Of a DNA stretch of 64,000 bases, positions 1 to 8,935 are shown in pieces; position 1 is the stretch's first letter, and each line of letters opens with the position of its first letter. The translations under genes and the position numbers were made by a program. Source of the DNA: Sphingobacterium sp. GVS05A (GTDB lineage: Bacteria; Bacteroidota; Bacteroidia; Sphingobacteriales; Sphingobacteriaceae); assembly GCF_019969845.1 (NCBI RefSeq), contig NZ_JAHXYR010000009.1:291094-355093 (forward strand). Direction: 5' to 3'. A model generated the notes under the pieces. It did not search any database. It saw nothing but the letters and a program-made list of their open reading frames with translations, and was not told the origin of the DNA.

Positions 1-524
1 AAAAATTTTGTGACAATAAAATAGTAAAGGATACTACCCAATATGAATAATATGATCGTCAGGTAATTTGGTATGCCCAGTTGTGGCATATAGGTAATTA
101 AAGCCGCAATAATTAAGCATAAGGCCCATAAGCCACTTAGTCTATCTAGAAATAATGCCGTAAATAATTTTCTGCCTTTAATACTGAACCTTTTCCGGAG
201 GAAGAAGATCTTGTAGCCATCTCCACCTACTCCACCGGGTAGAATCAGGTTATAGAATAGCCCCAATTGATAGAGTTTTAAATTGTATTTTTCAGATACA
301 TCTAAGCCAATAGCCCTTAAAAAGGTCAGTAAGCGCGAAGAGGATATAAATATCGATATACTATAAGCTAATAAGGCTAAAAATAAATAGATGGGATTTG
401 AATTAATTACAGCTTCTTTGAGATCTTTGAGTGAAACTTTACTGAAAACCCAATACAAGGCTCCTACAGTAACGACAATCTTTAGTATGTTTTTTAGGAT
501 CTTTAAACCTTTTTTTTTGTCCAT
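1..524 (-). CDS. Lysylphosphatidylglycerol synthase TM-region family protein (UPF0104), C-terminus beyond window
   Basis: The reading frame starts at the ATG complementary to 522-524 and runs open off the left edge, so only the N-terminal 174 residues are present. The protein opens MDKKKGLKIL, followed by a hydrophobic helix (about residues 12-26), another helix, and the signature PGGVGGDGYKI near residue 115. That glycine-rich loop is typical of the UPF0104 / YbhN-like membrane family related to the flippase part of MprF. These are multi-pass inner-membrane proteins, often of unknown substrate. The family call is good; the substrate cannot be stated. Confidence 0.8.
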   Translation of the reverse strand, partial: MDKKKGLKILKNILKIVVTVGALYWVFSKVSLKDLKEAVINSNPIYLFLALLAYSISIFISSSRLLTFLRAIGLDVSEKYNLKLYQLGLFYNLILPGGVGGDGYKIFFLRKRFSIKGRKLFTALFLDRLSGLWALCLIIAALITYMPQLGIPNYLTIILFILGSILYYFIVTKF

Positions 525-612
525 AGAAGTTTATTTTTCCAATCTTGATCAATTATAATAGCGATTTTGGAAAATTCAAAGTTAGGAACTTTGTCGAATT
601 GTGCAATTGAAC

Positions 613-945
613 CTAGGCAATAGTTGGGTAAATTCTTGAATACAATAATATCAGGTATAAAATACCGAATATAGTCGCAAGAGAAAATAGCCAATTTAGG
701 TCAATTCTATTATATTTGTGCTTAAGCACAGCAATCATTAATCCGACGATAAAGCAAAATAATAAAATAGGGGCAATGAAGGCAACCTTATTTGTGAAAG
801 CGAGGCTTATTTGGCTTAATTTTGCTTTGGCTTCCTGTCCTAAGAAAAGCGGATAGGCAGCGAATGCCAAGAGGATAATAAATAACCTTAAAAGAGTTTT
901 TGCTATTATTTTGCTTATGGTATGATTTTTGGCTGTTACGTTCAT
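613..945 (-). CDS. Small membrane protein, unknown function
   Basis: This 110-residue frame has three predicted membrane helices: about residues 18-36, 55-75 and 84-105. A basic N-terminus precedes the first helix. No family is recognised. It points the same way as the UPF0104 gene 88 bp downstream and may be co-transcribed with it. It is divergent from the lipoprotein gene starting at 1000, leaving a 54-bp shared upstream region. The hydrophobic pattern supports a real gene, but no function can be assigned. Confidence 0.6.
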   Translation of the reverse strand: MNVTAKNHTISKIIAKTLLRLFIILLAFAAYPLFLGQEAKAKLSQISLAFTNKVAFIAPILLFCFIVGLMIAVLKHKYNRIDLNWLFSLATIFGILYLILLYSRIYPTIA

Positions 946-999
946 GATCTGTGGATTAATTTACCCCAAAAATACAATTTGAAATTAAAATTTATACAT

Positions 1000-1563
1000 A
1001 TGAATCGATTCGTTTTATCATTAGCAACAATTTTTGCTACGGTGACCTTGTTCTCTTGTGGTGCACAAAAGCAAGGTACATCATCTGGAAATCCTGGTAA
1101 TGGTTCTTCCAATACAAGTGCAGCTTCGGGACCTAGCGCTTCAGAATGGAAATCTGCGGTGAAAGGAACTTGGACACTAAATTCAATCGATAGAGAAAAT
1201 TTGCCTTCGACTTTCACTATTAAAAGTGTCTTTGAAGAAGCTCCGGCGGAGTGTTTTGTCGGTAGTAACTGGAACTTTATTGGAAATGGAAAGGGATCAA
1301 TCACGTTCAATGCGCAAGGTACTTTATGTGCTCCAGGTGCATCGCGTGAGATTTTTTGGTCTATCTATAATCCTGGAAAAGGTTTAGGTGAACCACAATT
1401 CCAATTTAAAAAGATCTATGCAGGAGACAAAGCTAAAAACGTTACAACAGGTTACCGTTTGGATCTATCTTATTCTGATGGTAATAAATTAGTCATGAAA
1501 ATGCCGTTGACAGTTGCCAATGGTGAAGCATATTTAGTGTTTAATTTTTCCCGCGTAAACTAA
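1000..1563 (+). CDS. Putative lipoprotein, unknown function
   Basis: I chose the ATG at 1000 because it is followed directly by a lipoprotein signal: MNRFVLSLATIFATVTLFSC, with the lipobox LFSCG and the acylated Cys at residue 20. An upstream in-frame ATG at 922 would add 26 non-signal residues and is unlikely. After the Cys comes a Ser/Gly/Asn-rich linker (about residues 25-50) and a roughly 140-residue beta-rich domain similar in style to lipocalin-like or META-like Bacteroidota lipoproteins (TWTLNSID near its start). The role is unknown. A terminator hairpin follows at 1592. Confidence 0.7.
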   Translation: MNRFVLSLATIFATVTLFSCGAQKQGTSSGNPGNGSSNTSAASGPSASEWKSAVKGTWTLNSIDRENLPSTFTIKSVFEEAPAECFVGSNWNFIGNGKGSITFNAQGTLCAPGASREIFWSIYNPGKGLGEPQFQFKKIYAGDKAKNVTTGYRLDLSYSDGNKLVMKMPLTVANGEAYLVFNFSRVN

Positions 1564-1591
1564 AGTCAAACGAGAAAAAAAGAATAACGAG

Positions 1592-1622
1592 AAGCTATAG
1601 GAATTCCTATGGCTTTTTTTGT
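1592..1622 (+). terminator. Intrinsic terminator after the lipoprotein gene
   Basis: An inverted repeat AAGCTATAGG / CCTATGGCTT with an AATT loop and one mismatch is followed by a run of seven T. It lies 30 bp after the stop codon at 1563. Confidence 0.8.
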
Positions 1623-1761
1623 TGAAAATTTAATACTTTTACAGTCCGAAACGATTGTGATTTATTCAACTCGCTTCATCACCTTTAAAAACAGATTGAT
1701 CTGATAAAAATAGCATGAGCCCTGTGGATTAGCTTAGGACATGCTTAATATAACTAGAAAT

Positions 1762-2913
1762 ATGGCTGAACAAAACACGAAAACTGCATTGATAACAGGT
1801 ATCACAGGTCAAGATGGTGCCTATTTAGCAGAATTCCTATTGAAAAAAGGTTATAAGGTACATGGTCTAAAACGCCGTAGCTCTCTGTTCAATACGGATC
1901 GTATTGATCACCTTTATCAAGATCCTCATCTTGACAATAGAAATTTCACCTTGCATTTCGGTGATTTGACGGATTCGACCAATTTGATCCGTGTCATTCA
2001 AGAGACTCAGCCTGATGAAATCTATAATCTTGCAGCTCAATCCCACGTAAAAGTAAGCTTTGATACACCTGAGTATACAGCCAATGCTGACGGTATCGGC
2101 ACGCTCCGTATATTGGAAGCAGTCAGATTACTTGGGATGATTGAGAAGACGCGTATTTATCAGGCGTCAACGTCAGAATTATATGGTCTTGTGCAAGCGG
2201 TGCCACAAAGTGAGACGACTCCTTTTTATCCGAGAAGTCCTTATGCTGTTGCCAAAATGTATGGTTACTGGATTACAGTTAACTATCGGGAAGCTTACAA
2301 GATGTACGCTTGTAATGGAATTTTGTTCAACCACGAAAGCCCTGTCAGGGGAGAAACATTTGTGACCCGTAAAATTACCCGAGCAGTAGCAAAAATTGCG
2401 TTAGGTTTGCAGGACAAACTTTACCTTGGAAATCTTTCCGCTCAACGTGATTGGGGACATGCAAAAGATTATGTTGAAGCAATGTGGTTAATCCTCCAAC
2501 AGGAAAAACCTGAGGATTTTGTAATTGCAACCGGAGTTACGACAACTGTTAGAGATTTTGTTCGTTTGGCCTTTGCCGAATTGGGGATAGAAATAGAATT
2601 TAGTGGAAAAGGCGAACAGGAAAAAGGCGTTATAATAGATGTCGACGAGGAGCGTTTGACCGAATTAAATATTGATAAATCGCTTATTAAGTTTGGACAA
2701 ACTGTTGTTAAAGTGGATCCTGCTTATTACCGGCCAACGGAGGTTGACTTACTCATTGGAGATCCAACAAAAGCAAATACCAAGCTGGGTTGGATTCCTA
2801 AATATGACCTCCAAATGTTGGTAACAGATATGGTACAATCAGATCTTCACTTGATGAGAAAGGAAGAATATCTGAAACAAGGTGGTTTTGAGACCTTAAA
2901 CTATTTTGAATAA
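1762..2913 (+). CDS. gmd: GDP-mannose 4,6-dehydratase
   Basis: Converts GDP-D-mannose to GDP-4-keto-6-deoxy-D-mannose, the first step to GDP-fucose and related 6-deoxyhexoses for surface polysaccharide. The 383-residue protein has the NADP-binding motif GITGQDG (residues 13-19), the STSE segment carrying the catalytic Ser/Thr and Glu (136-139), and the YxxxK pair Y161/K165. It has the usual family length. The start at 1762 (MAEQ) fits the family N-terminus better than an ATG seven codons upstream. No GDP-fucose synthase gene is adjacent; the next gene encodes an unrelated coiled-coil protein. Confidence 0.93.
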   Translation: MAEQNTKTALITGITGQDGAYLAEFLLKKGYKVHGLKRRSSLFNTDRIDHLYQDPHLDNRNFTLHFGDLTDSTNLIRVIQETQPDEIYNLAAQSHVKVSFDTPEYTANADGIGTLRILEAVRLLGMIEKTRIYQASTSELYGLVQAVPQSETTPFYPRSPYAVAKMYGYWITVNYREAYKMYACNGILFNHESPVRGETFVTRKITRAVAKIALGLQDKLYLGNLSAQRDWGHAKDYVEAMWLILQQEKPEDFVIATGVTTTVRDFVRLAFAELGIEIEFSGKGEQEKGVIIDVDEERLTELNIDKSLIKFGQTVVKVDPAYYRPTEVDLLIGDPTKANTKLGWIPKYDLQMLVTDMVQSDLHLMRKEEYLKQGGFETLNYFE

Positions 2914-3016
2914 TCATAAATAATAGAGAAAAAATAAAACTGGAATAATTTTTGTTTAAACATTTAATTGATATGAATCGATAAGTTCATATGATGAAAA
3001 TGACAGTGCATGTATT

Positions 3017-3943
3017 ATGATGAATTCAGAGGTTGTTTCGAGTAAGAAGGAAGATGAGAAGAAGAAAGATTCTTCTAAAGTTTATTTCTTCATCATTGCG
3101 ATAGCGGCGTTACTAGCAACGAATATATATTTTTATGTTAAGTTTAAGACGAACGGCGAAAAAGTCTATGCCTTAACAGTGGAAAAAGAAAACCTTCAGG
3201 TACAAATCGATCGGATAGAAGCCGAATTGGATAAGATTGATGTTGAAAATGTTCAATTGACTCCTGAAATGACTGTACAAAAGGAAGACTCTAGAACTGA
3301 GATTGCAGAACTTCGCAAAAAGCTTGAAAATAAGAGTATTACTCCTAGGGATATTGATGACGCTCAACGCAAAATCAACCTGTTGAAAAAACAAGTTGAT
3401 AACTATCGCGTAGATGTTCAACGATTGATTCAAGAAAATCAAATTTTATCAAAGCAGAATTCTAATTTAAATGAATCGGTAGTCGAGAAAAATAAGCAAA
3501 TTACTTCCTTGACAACCACTAATTCTGAATTGAAGGAGAAGGTGACAACAGCATCTGCTTTGAAGGTTTCAAGTATCAGTATCAATGGCCTTGAGGTCAA
3601 AAGAAACGGGAAGGAATCTGTTGAAGAGCGCGCTAAACGGGTGGATAAATTGAAAATCAATTTCACTATCGCAGACAACTCGCTTGCAAGAAGCGGAGAA
3701 CGTGACATTTTTATACGAATAATCGATCCTCAGGGAAATCTTGTCGTCCAAGGTGACAATATCTTTTTTGTACACGGTGAAAAATTACAGTATACCTTTA
3801 AACATAATATTTTGTTTACGAATAAGGGCGAGGATTATATCGTGTACTGGGCTGCTGAGGATGGTTTTACCAAGGGAGCATATACGATATTGCTTTATGA
3901 AGACAATGCGATCATGGGTAGATCAACCGTTGTATTGCGTTAG
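3017..3943 (+). CDS. Membrane-anchored coiled-coil protein, unknown function
   Basis: The 308-residue protein has a charged Lys/Glu-rich N-terminus, one membrane helix (about residues 22-43), a long heptad-like coiled coil (about 55-180, with repeated Leu/Ile/Glu/Lys), and a beta-rich C-terminal domain of about 120 residues (INFTIADNS...FIRIIDPQG). This suggests a single-pass inner-membrane protein with its coil and C-terminal domain in the periplasm. Similar frames in Bacteroidota are usually annotated hypothetical or loosely as chromosome-segregation-like because of the coil; I see no SMC features. Two consecutive ATGs are possible starts. Confidence 0.7.
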   Translation: MMNSEVVSSKKEDEKKKDSSKVYFFIIAIAALLATNIYFYVKFKTNGEKVYALTVEKENLQVQIDRIEAELDKIDVENVQLTPEMTVQKEDSRTEIAELRKKLENKSITPRDIDDAQRKINLLKKQVDNYRVDVQRLIQENQILSKQNSNLNESVVEKNKQITSLTTTNSELKEKVTTASALKVSSISINGLEVKRNGKESVEERAKRVDKLKINFTIADNSLARSGERDIFIRIIDPQGNLVVQGDNIFFVHGEKLQYTFKHNILFTNKGEDYIVYWAAEDGFTKGAYTILLYEDNAIMGRSTVVLR

Positions 3944-3966
3944 CAAAATATTATTATAAGAATAAA

Positions 3967-4003
3967 GAAGGGGCAGTTCAGAGTTGGACTGCCCCTTTTG
4001 CTT
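3967..4003 (+). terminator. Intrinsic terminator after the coiled-coil gene
   Basis: The stem GGGGCAGT...ACTGCCCC, with a short loop around CAGAGTTG, is followed by a T-rich tract. It sits about 25 bp after the stop codon at 3943. Confidence 0.85.
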
Positions 4004-4313
4004 TAGTTTTATATATAATACGCTTGAGAGCGGCTTTAAATCTTCAATACTGAGCAGGTTCACTTTTACTTTTTTCAGCCGTATTTCGTATTTAGAACCC
4101 GTTTGGTAGCAGTGCTACTTTTATTCTTCCCTTATTTTAGGAAGGTCAATAGGAGCTGTAGACTTTGTGTGTAAAGCCCTTAACAAAGAATCTATTGGAA
4201 TTAACTGATCATACTTCTCATCTGTCCGATGATAACTTGGTCCTAGTAAAGAGAAGGAGCTCTTTGTGAGCCAAGTCTCCTATATGAGGTGAGACTCATA
4301 ACATCCACGATAA
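4004..4313. other. Gene-free stretch between terminator and histidine kinase gene
   Basis: About 310 bp without an intact gene. On the minus strand a protein-like open frame without a start codon occupies 4121-4279 (listed separately). I see no promoter of the TAnnTTTG type and no strong hairpin in the remainder. Confidence 0.5.
4121..4279 (-). pseudogene. Possible 3' remnant of an unidentified gene
   Basis: Between an in-frame TAG (complement of 4280-4282) and a TAA (complement of 4121-4123) lie about 52 open codons with protein-like composition, including SYHRTDEKYDQLIPIDSLL and ending PKIREE. There is no ATG, GTG or TTG at its head, and the upstream DNA runs into the histidine kinase stop region. 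It reads like the tail of a lost gene. The family is not recognised, and a chance open frame remains possible. Confidence 0.3.
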
Positions 4314-7300
4314 TTAAGATTCAATTTGTTGTAACGGAAGCAAAATATGGAATGTAGTGCCTTCACCCTCCATTGTCTCAAAATAGATCTGTCCATTACT
4401 TGCTTCGATTGTTTTCTTCACAAGTACCAAACCTAGACCATTTCCTGAACTCTTCGTTGTGAAGTTGATCTGGAATATTTTATCTTTCATTGCTGCGGGG
4501 ATACCATAGCCATTATCCTTGACATCTATTTTGACGAACTTGTCAGAGTATCGTTCGATAGAGATCTCTATCTTCATGTTTTTTCGTCCATACCCCCCTT
4601 CAATAGCGTTTTTTATCAAATTATTGAACGTCCTTAATAACTCGTTTCCATCTGCTTTAACAATCAATGTTTTTTGATCAGCATTGTTTATTAATCGGAT
4701 GTTGACATTTGGCGTATTATTGTATACTGATATCGACTTCGTTATTTTCTCCACAATATTGATATTTTCCATCACAGTCGTTGGAAATTTTGCAAAGTGG
4801 GAAAACTCTGAGGCAATTTGGGTTAAAGCATCTATTTGTTCAATAAACGAAGTTGAAAATTTATTGAAGCGATCAGGAAATTTAGGATCATCATCTTTAT
4901 AGGATCTTCTGAGCTGTTGTATACCCAATTTCATCGGTGTTAACGGATTTTTGATCTCATGGGCAATCTGTTGTGCCATTTCCCGCCAGGTCGATTCACG
5001 CTCGGTATCCTTTATTTTATTGGCGTAGTCTTCCAGCTTTATGATCATAAGGTTGTACTCTTTGATCAATGTTCCTATTTCGTCATTTCGCTGCCAGAAT
5101 AAAGGTTCATTAGGCTGCCCCAATCGTAACTGGGATATTTTTTTACTGATTATACTGAGCGGATTGGTCACACTATTGGCTACGAAAGTCGCATAAAAGC
5201 CGAAACCTATGATAATTAAAGAATAAATATTAACAATAGTGTTTAATAATAAGTTCTTATTGATATTCTCTTCCTTTTGAAGGGAAAAATTCGGAATGCC
5301 AATATAGGCCAACGTACTATAGTCCTTGTCCCTTATTGTGGCATAACTCGTCTCAAATTGGAATGTTCCAATGCGCTCATCTTCAATTGTTTCTGATTTT
5401 TTAAGCAGGGAGAGATTTTTGAGGGCGGCTGGATTGATGAACATGGAGAACAGCTCCAGATCATAGATTCTTGGCTGGGAACTATATAATAATTTCCCCG
5501 ATTTTGAGTACAAATTGAAATCCTTTGATATCGTTTCGGATAAAGTTTTTAAAATATTGGTAAGCTGGTCTTCATTAGGGATTTCCTCGGTAGAGGTTAA
5601 CATATTTTCCAACCGCTTGCCCAGTTCGATAATAAAACGCTCTTTGCTATTCCTGTTGTTATTGTAGAGTTGTTTATTGATACTGATATATGAAATCACG
5701 GCTGATATCAAAATAGCTAATATAACCGATGAAATAATCGAGGTCTGGATACGTGTGGAATATTGTATTTTGTTTATGATTTTATAAAACTGATATTTCA
5801 AGTTGCGGAACGTAAGTTTTGTATTCTTGAGAAAAATATAAAATGCCGCCGCATAATGGAAAATCACGAAAATCATGAAAAATACCAAAAATAAGAAAGA
5901 GGTTGTGGCTACATAATCCCAGAAAGAAGGTTTTTGTTTGCTAATGATATAAGTCGAAAAGGTATTGGCAATATAGGCCATATGCAGGTATGAATCTCGA
6001 TCAAGCACTTCAATATATTCTCCGGGTCCACCCTTTAATCCACGAAGGTTATTTTCATATGTATATTTTCCAAACTGTGTAACCAGCGAACCACCTTTAT
6101 ATAGGGCAATCGAATACTCTCCTTTATTATAGTATTGCGAATTGTTGATGCGCATATCTGTTAATATCTCAGGATAGGGTACTGTGTAGCTGAAATCCTT
6201 GTTAGATAGATTGATGATCACGTTAACGATCCTGTTTTGATCGATCGTTACTGGAATGATCGAAAAGTATTCATGTGTCCCGAGTTCAGCACTGGCGCGG
6301 TAAAAATTTTGAGTTACCTTTATTGACTTATTGATTACTTTTTCCCGATATTCATTAATTCTGTTTTGGCCATTGGGGTTTAATGGAATATTATTCTGAT
6401 CATAATAATATGCTTTAAATTCATATTTCGAGAGATATCCACTAAAGTATTTCTTCTTGATGAAGTTATTGATTTCCTCTGTATTGGTATAGGGTAGACT
6501 GATGTTAAAGAGGTGTTTTAATTCCTTATCGTTAGAGATGCCGCTCTCGATGTCCGAAAATAGCGAAACAGCGTTCAGGTCGTCTTCTGACTGGAGATTG
6601 TTCAACAATATCTTCATATCAATAAGATCGCGTTCTTGGTAGAAACGTGCATGAGTAATCGCACTTATGATAGCCCAAAGGATCAAAACGGCAATATAGT
6701 TGGTCAATACATGCCTGTCGAAATATTTCTCACCAAAGGATTTGATCAGAATAATCAGCGCCAAAAGCAGATTGACCAAGCTGTTCTTTTCAATGTAGAT
6801 CGAAATAATGAGAATGACAAAGATGACACTGGCTAGTTGAATATTTAATAGTTGGGTGGGCTTTAGTTCTAACTTTTTAAGAATGAACAACACCAGGTCT
6901 ATGTAAATATTTAATGCTAGAATCCCCATACCGACAATGCCAAGATCCACCCAGCTCAGGAAATGCAGATCAACGAGTTTGGTGAAGTCAAAATAGATAT
7001 TATTTGAATGGGTAATTAATGTCCCGGCGATATCATATAAAAATGCAAAGGATAAATAAATACTCAATATAAATGCAATCGCGATGGGTAGTTTAAAGAT
7101 CCGAATGCTTTTTATTTTATCGAAATTGAGTTCTTTTCGGATAGAGTAGATAAATAATATGAGCCAGAGAATCAATATTGTGGTTGATAAAACGGACCAA
7201 ATATTAGGAAAGAAGCTATTGTAGGCATAGTTGCGCGAGTCAAATATAGCGAATGTCGCATTTTCGGAGAGTAGATTCCATTTTAGATCCGAAAATTTGA

Positions 7301-8069
7301 CTAGGATAAACACACCCGCAAGTAGTGCTATTGCCCACCAGGCCCTTTTGGTCTTGGCCATGTGTAGACAGAGACTATTGAAGAATATCAACAGTGCAAT
7401 CCATGCCAGCAACCAGCAAAAGAACTGCAGGATGGTATAGATATTTTCATGGTCACCATCTTTGAGCTTCACAGAAAAGAGGTAGGACCCTTCGTTACTA
7501 TAGATGTTTTTGATCGCTACCGTATCTGTATAAGACGCAATGTCAATGTTTCGCGTATCGAAGAAATTTCGTCGTAAAGAGGAGTTTAGATACGGATTGT
7601 TGTTATTGGTATAAGGCTTAACAAGGATATACGCAAGTATACTTATATTTCCGATTGTTTTTTTACGGACGATATAAGAGCGGTTATCATCCTGGACAAA
7701 ATTTGACTTTTCCAAAAAGCCCTGATCTGTGATGGGAACAAATAAATGTGTACTCCACATTTTTGGTTCATGATCCTTAAATAAGAATAAATAGACCTTT
7801 TCATCATTTTTATACCTTTCAAAAGCTTGATAGACAGCTATAGGATATTGATCATAATTCTTAAATGTTTTGAGAAGCAAGGAATCCTTAAAAAGACGAT
7901 CTACTTTTTTCTCTTGCTTGGCAACATAATCATTGAGGGATTTAGTGTCAATGTCGAGTATTTCCTTATTTGTAACAGATTCTTTGATGGTGATAGCTGT
8001 TCCTATAAAGCATAGTGTTAAGATCAGTAGAAGTAAACGAATTTTTATACCAGAATTCACGTGCGTCAA
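4314..8069 (-). CDS. Very large multi-pass sensor histidine kinase (NtrY-like)
   Basis: A 1251-residue inner-membrane sensor kinase. Order: signal-anchor helix (about 10-28), periplasmic sensor segment, a block of seven or more membrane helices (about 230-480), further extracytoplasmic segments separated by helices near 755 and 815, a final helix near 965, HAMP linker (DEIGTLIKEYN), DHp helix with HEIKNP (phospho-acceptor His near 1037), then HATPase_c with N box NNLIKNAIEGG, G1 VKDNGYGIP and G2 GNGLGLVLVK. The kinase core resembles NtrY. No response regulator gene is adjacent, so its partner is unknown. It lies 78 bp after sdhB but is separated from it by a terminator. Confidence 0.9.
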   Translation of the reverse strand: MTHVNSGIKIRLLLLILTLCFIGTAITIKESVTNKEILDIDTKSLNDYVAKQEKKVDRLFKDSLLLKTFKNYDQYPIAVYQAFERYKNDEKVYLFLFKDHEPKMWSTHLFVPITDQGFLEKSNFVQDDNRSYIVRKKTIGNISILAYILVKPYTNNNNPYLNSSLRRNFFDTRNIDIASYTDTVAIKNIYSNEGSYLFSVKLKDGDHENIYTILQFFCWLLAWIALLIFFNSLCLHMAKTKRAWWAIALLAGVFILVKFSDLKWNLLSENATFAIFDSRNYAYNSFFPNIWSVLSTTILILWLILFIYSIRKELNFDKIKSIRIFKLPIAIAFILSIYLSFAFLYDIAGTLITHSNNIYFDFTKLVDLHFLSWVDLGIVGMGILALNIYIDLVLFILKKLELKPTQLLNIQLASVIFVILIISIYIEKNSLVNLLLALIILIKSFGEKYFDRHVLTNYIAVLILWAIISAITHARFYQERDLIDMKILLNNLQSEDDLNAVSLFSDIESGISNDKELKHLFNISLPYTNTEEINNFIKKKYFSGYLSKYEFKAYYYDQNNIPLNPNGQNRINEYREKVINKSIKVTQNFYRASAELGTHEYFSIIPVTIDQNRIVNVIINLSNKDFSYTVPYPEILTDMRINNSQYYNKGEYSIALYKGGSLVTQFGKYTYENNLRGLKGGPGEYIEVLDRDSYLHMAYIANTFSTYIISKQKPSFWDYVATTSFLFLVFFMIFVIFHYAAAFYIFLKNTKLTFRNLKYQFYKIINKIQYSTRIQTSIISSVILAILISAVISYISINKQLYNNNRNSKERFIIELGKRLENMLTSTEEIPNEDQLTNILKTLSETISKDFNLYSKSGKLLYSSQPRIYDLELFSMFINPAALKNLSLLKKSETIEDERIGTFQFETSYATIRDKDYSTLAYIGIPNFSLQKEENINKNLLLNTIVNIYSLIIIGFGFYATFVANSVTNPLSIISKKISQLRLGQPNEPLFWQRNDEIGTLIKEYNLMIIKLEDYANKIKDTERESTWREMAQQIAHEIKNPLTPMKLGIQQLRRSYKDDDPKFPDRFNKFSTSFIEQIDALTQIASEFSHFAKFPTTVMENINIVEKITKSISVYNNTPNVNIRLINNADQKTLIVKADGNELLRTFNNLIKNAIEGGYGRKNMKIEISIERYSDKFVKIDVKDNGYGIPAAMKDKIFQINFTTKSSGNGLGLVLVKKTIEASNGQIYFETMEGEGTTFHILLPLQQIES

Positions 8070-8092
8070 ATTACATTATTGTAAATATAAAA

Positions 8093-8125
8093 AAAAGTCC
8101 TTGCTTTCTCAGGGCAAGGACTTTT
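8093..8125 (-). terminator. Terminator of the succinate dehydrogenase operon
   Basis: The stem AAAAGTCCTTGC / GCAAGGACTTTT has a loop TTTCTCAGG. Read on the minus strand it ends in a long T run. It lies just after the sdhB stop codon and just before the histidine kinase start. Confidence 0.85.
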
Positions 8126-8147
8126 ATATTATTTTATTCTAAAATGC

Positions 8148-8921
8148 TTAAGCGTGCGGTTCTTCTTGTTTGAAAATTTTCGCAGTCAAGTATTCGCGGT
8201 TTAAACGCGCGATATTAGTTAATTTAATACCTACTGGACATTCAGCTTCGCAAGCACCAGTATTGGTACAGTTACCGAATCCCTCAGCATCCATTTGATC
8301 TACCATTGCTTGTGCACGTTCGTAACGCTCAGTTTGACCTTGCGGCAATAATGCAAATTGAGATACTTTAGCAGATACGAATAACATTGCAGAAGCATTT
8401 TTACAAGCTGCAACACAAGCACCACAACCGATACAAGTAGCAGATTCGAAAGCTTCGTCAGCGATACGTTTCGGAATAGGAATGACATTGGCATCAGGGA
8501 CACCACCTGTATTGATATTCACATATCCACCTGCTTGTTGAATGCGGTCAAAAGCAGTACGGTCAACGGCAAGGTCTTTCAATACTGGAAATGCAGCAGC
8601 TCTCCAAGGTTCGATTACGATCGTTTGCCCATCGTGGAAACTACGCATGTGCAATTGACATGTTGTAGTACCTTCTTTAGGACCATGAGGGCGACCATTG
8701 ATTACTAATGAACACATCCCGCAGATGCCTTCACGACAATCGTGATCGAAATATACAGGGTCTTCACCTTTACGTGTCAATTCCTCATTCACAATATCAA
8801 GCATCTCTAGGAAAGACATATCATCAGCGATGTCGTTTGCCTGATAAGTTACAAATTGACCTTTATCTTTATCATTTTTTTGACGCCAAACTTTCAGCGT
8901 TAAATTCATATGTTGTGCCAT
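8148..8921 (-). CDS. sdhB: Succinate dehydrogenase / fumarate reductase iron-sulfur subunit
   Basis: Electron-transfer subunit of complex II on the cytoplasmic face of the inner membrane, passing electrons from SdhA-bound FAD to the quinone site. The 257 residues carry the plant-ferredoxin [2Fe-2S] motif CREGICGMC followed by a fourth Cys in TTTCQLH, then CIGCGACVAAC and CTNTGACEAECPVG for the [4Fe-4S] and [3Fe-4S] clusters. The length is normal for the Bacteroidota/epsilonproteobacterial type. It is the last gene of sdhC-sdhA-sdhB, 14 bp after sdhA, and is followed by a terminator. Confidence 0.96.
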   Translation of the reverse strand: MAQHMNLTLKVWRQKNDKDKGQFVTYQANDIADDMSFLEMLDIVNEELTRKGEDPVYFDHDCREGICGMCSLVINGRPHGPKEGTTTCQLHMRSFHDGQTIVIEPWRAAAFPVLKDLAVDRTAFDRIQQAGGYVNINTGGVPDANVIPIPKRIADEAFESATCIGCGACVAACKNASAMLFVSAKVSQFALLPQGQTERYERAQAMVDQMDAEGFGNCTNTGACEAECPVGIKLTNIARLNREYLTAKIFKQEEPHA

Positions 8922-8935
8922 GATAATTTTCCTTC

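Noticed and set aside
942..1310. 122-codon minus-strand ORF opposite the lipoprotein gene
   Set aside because: It is the shadow of the lipoprotein frame, which has a clear lipobox and a terminator.
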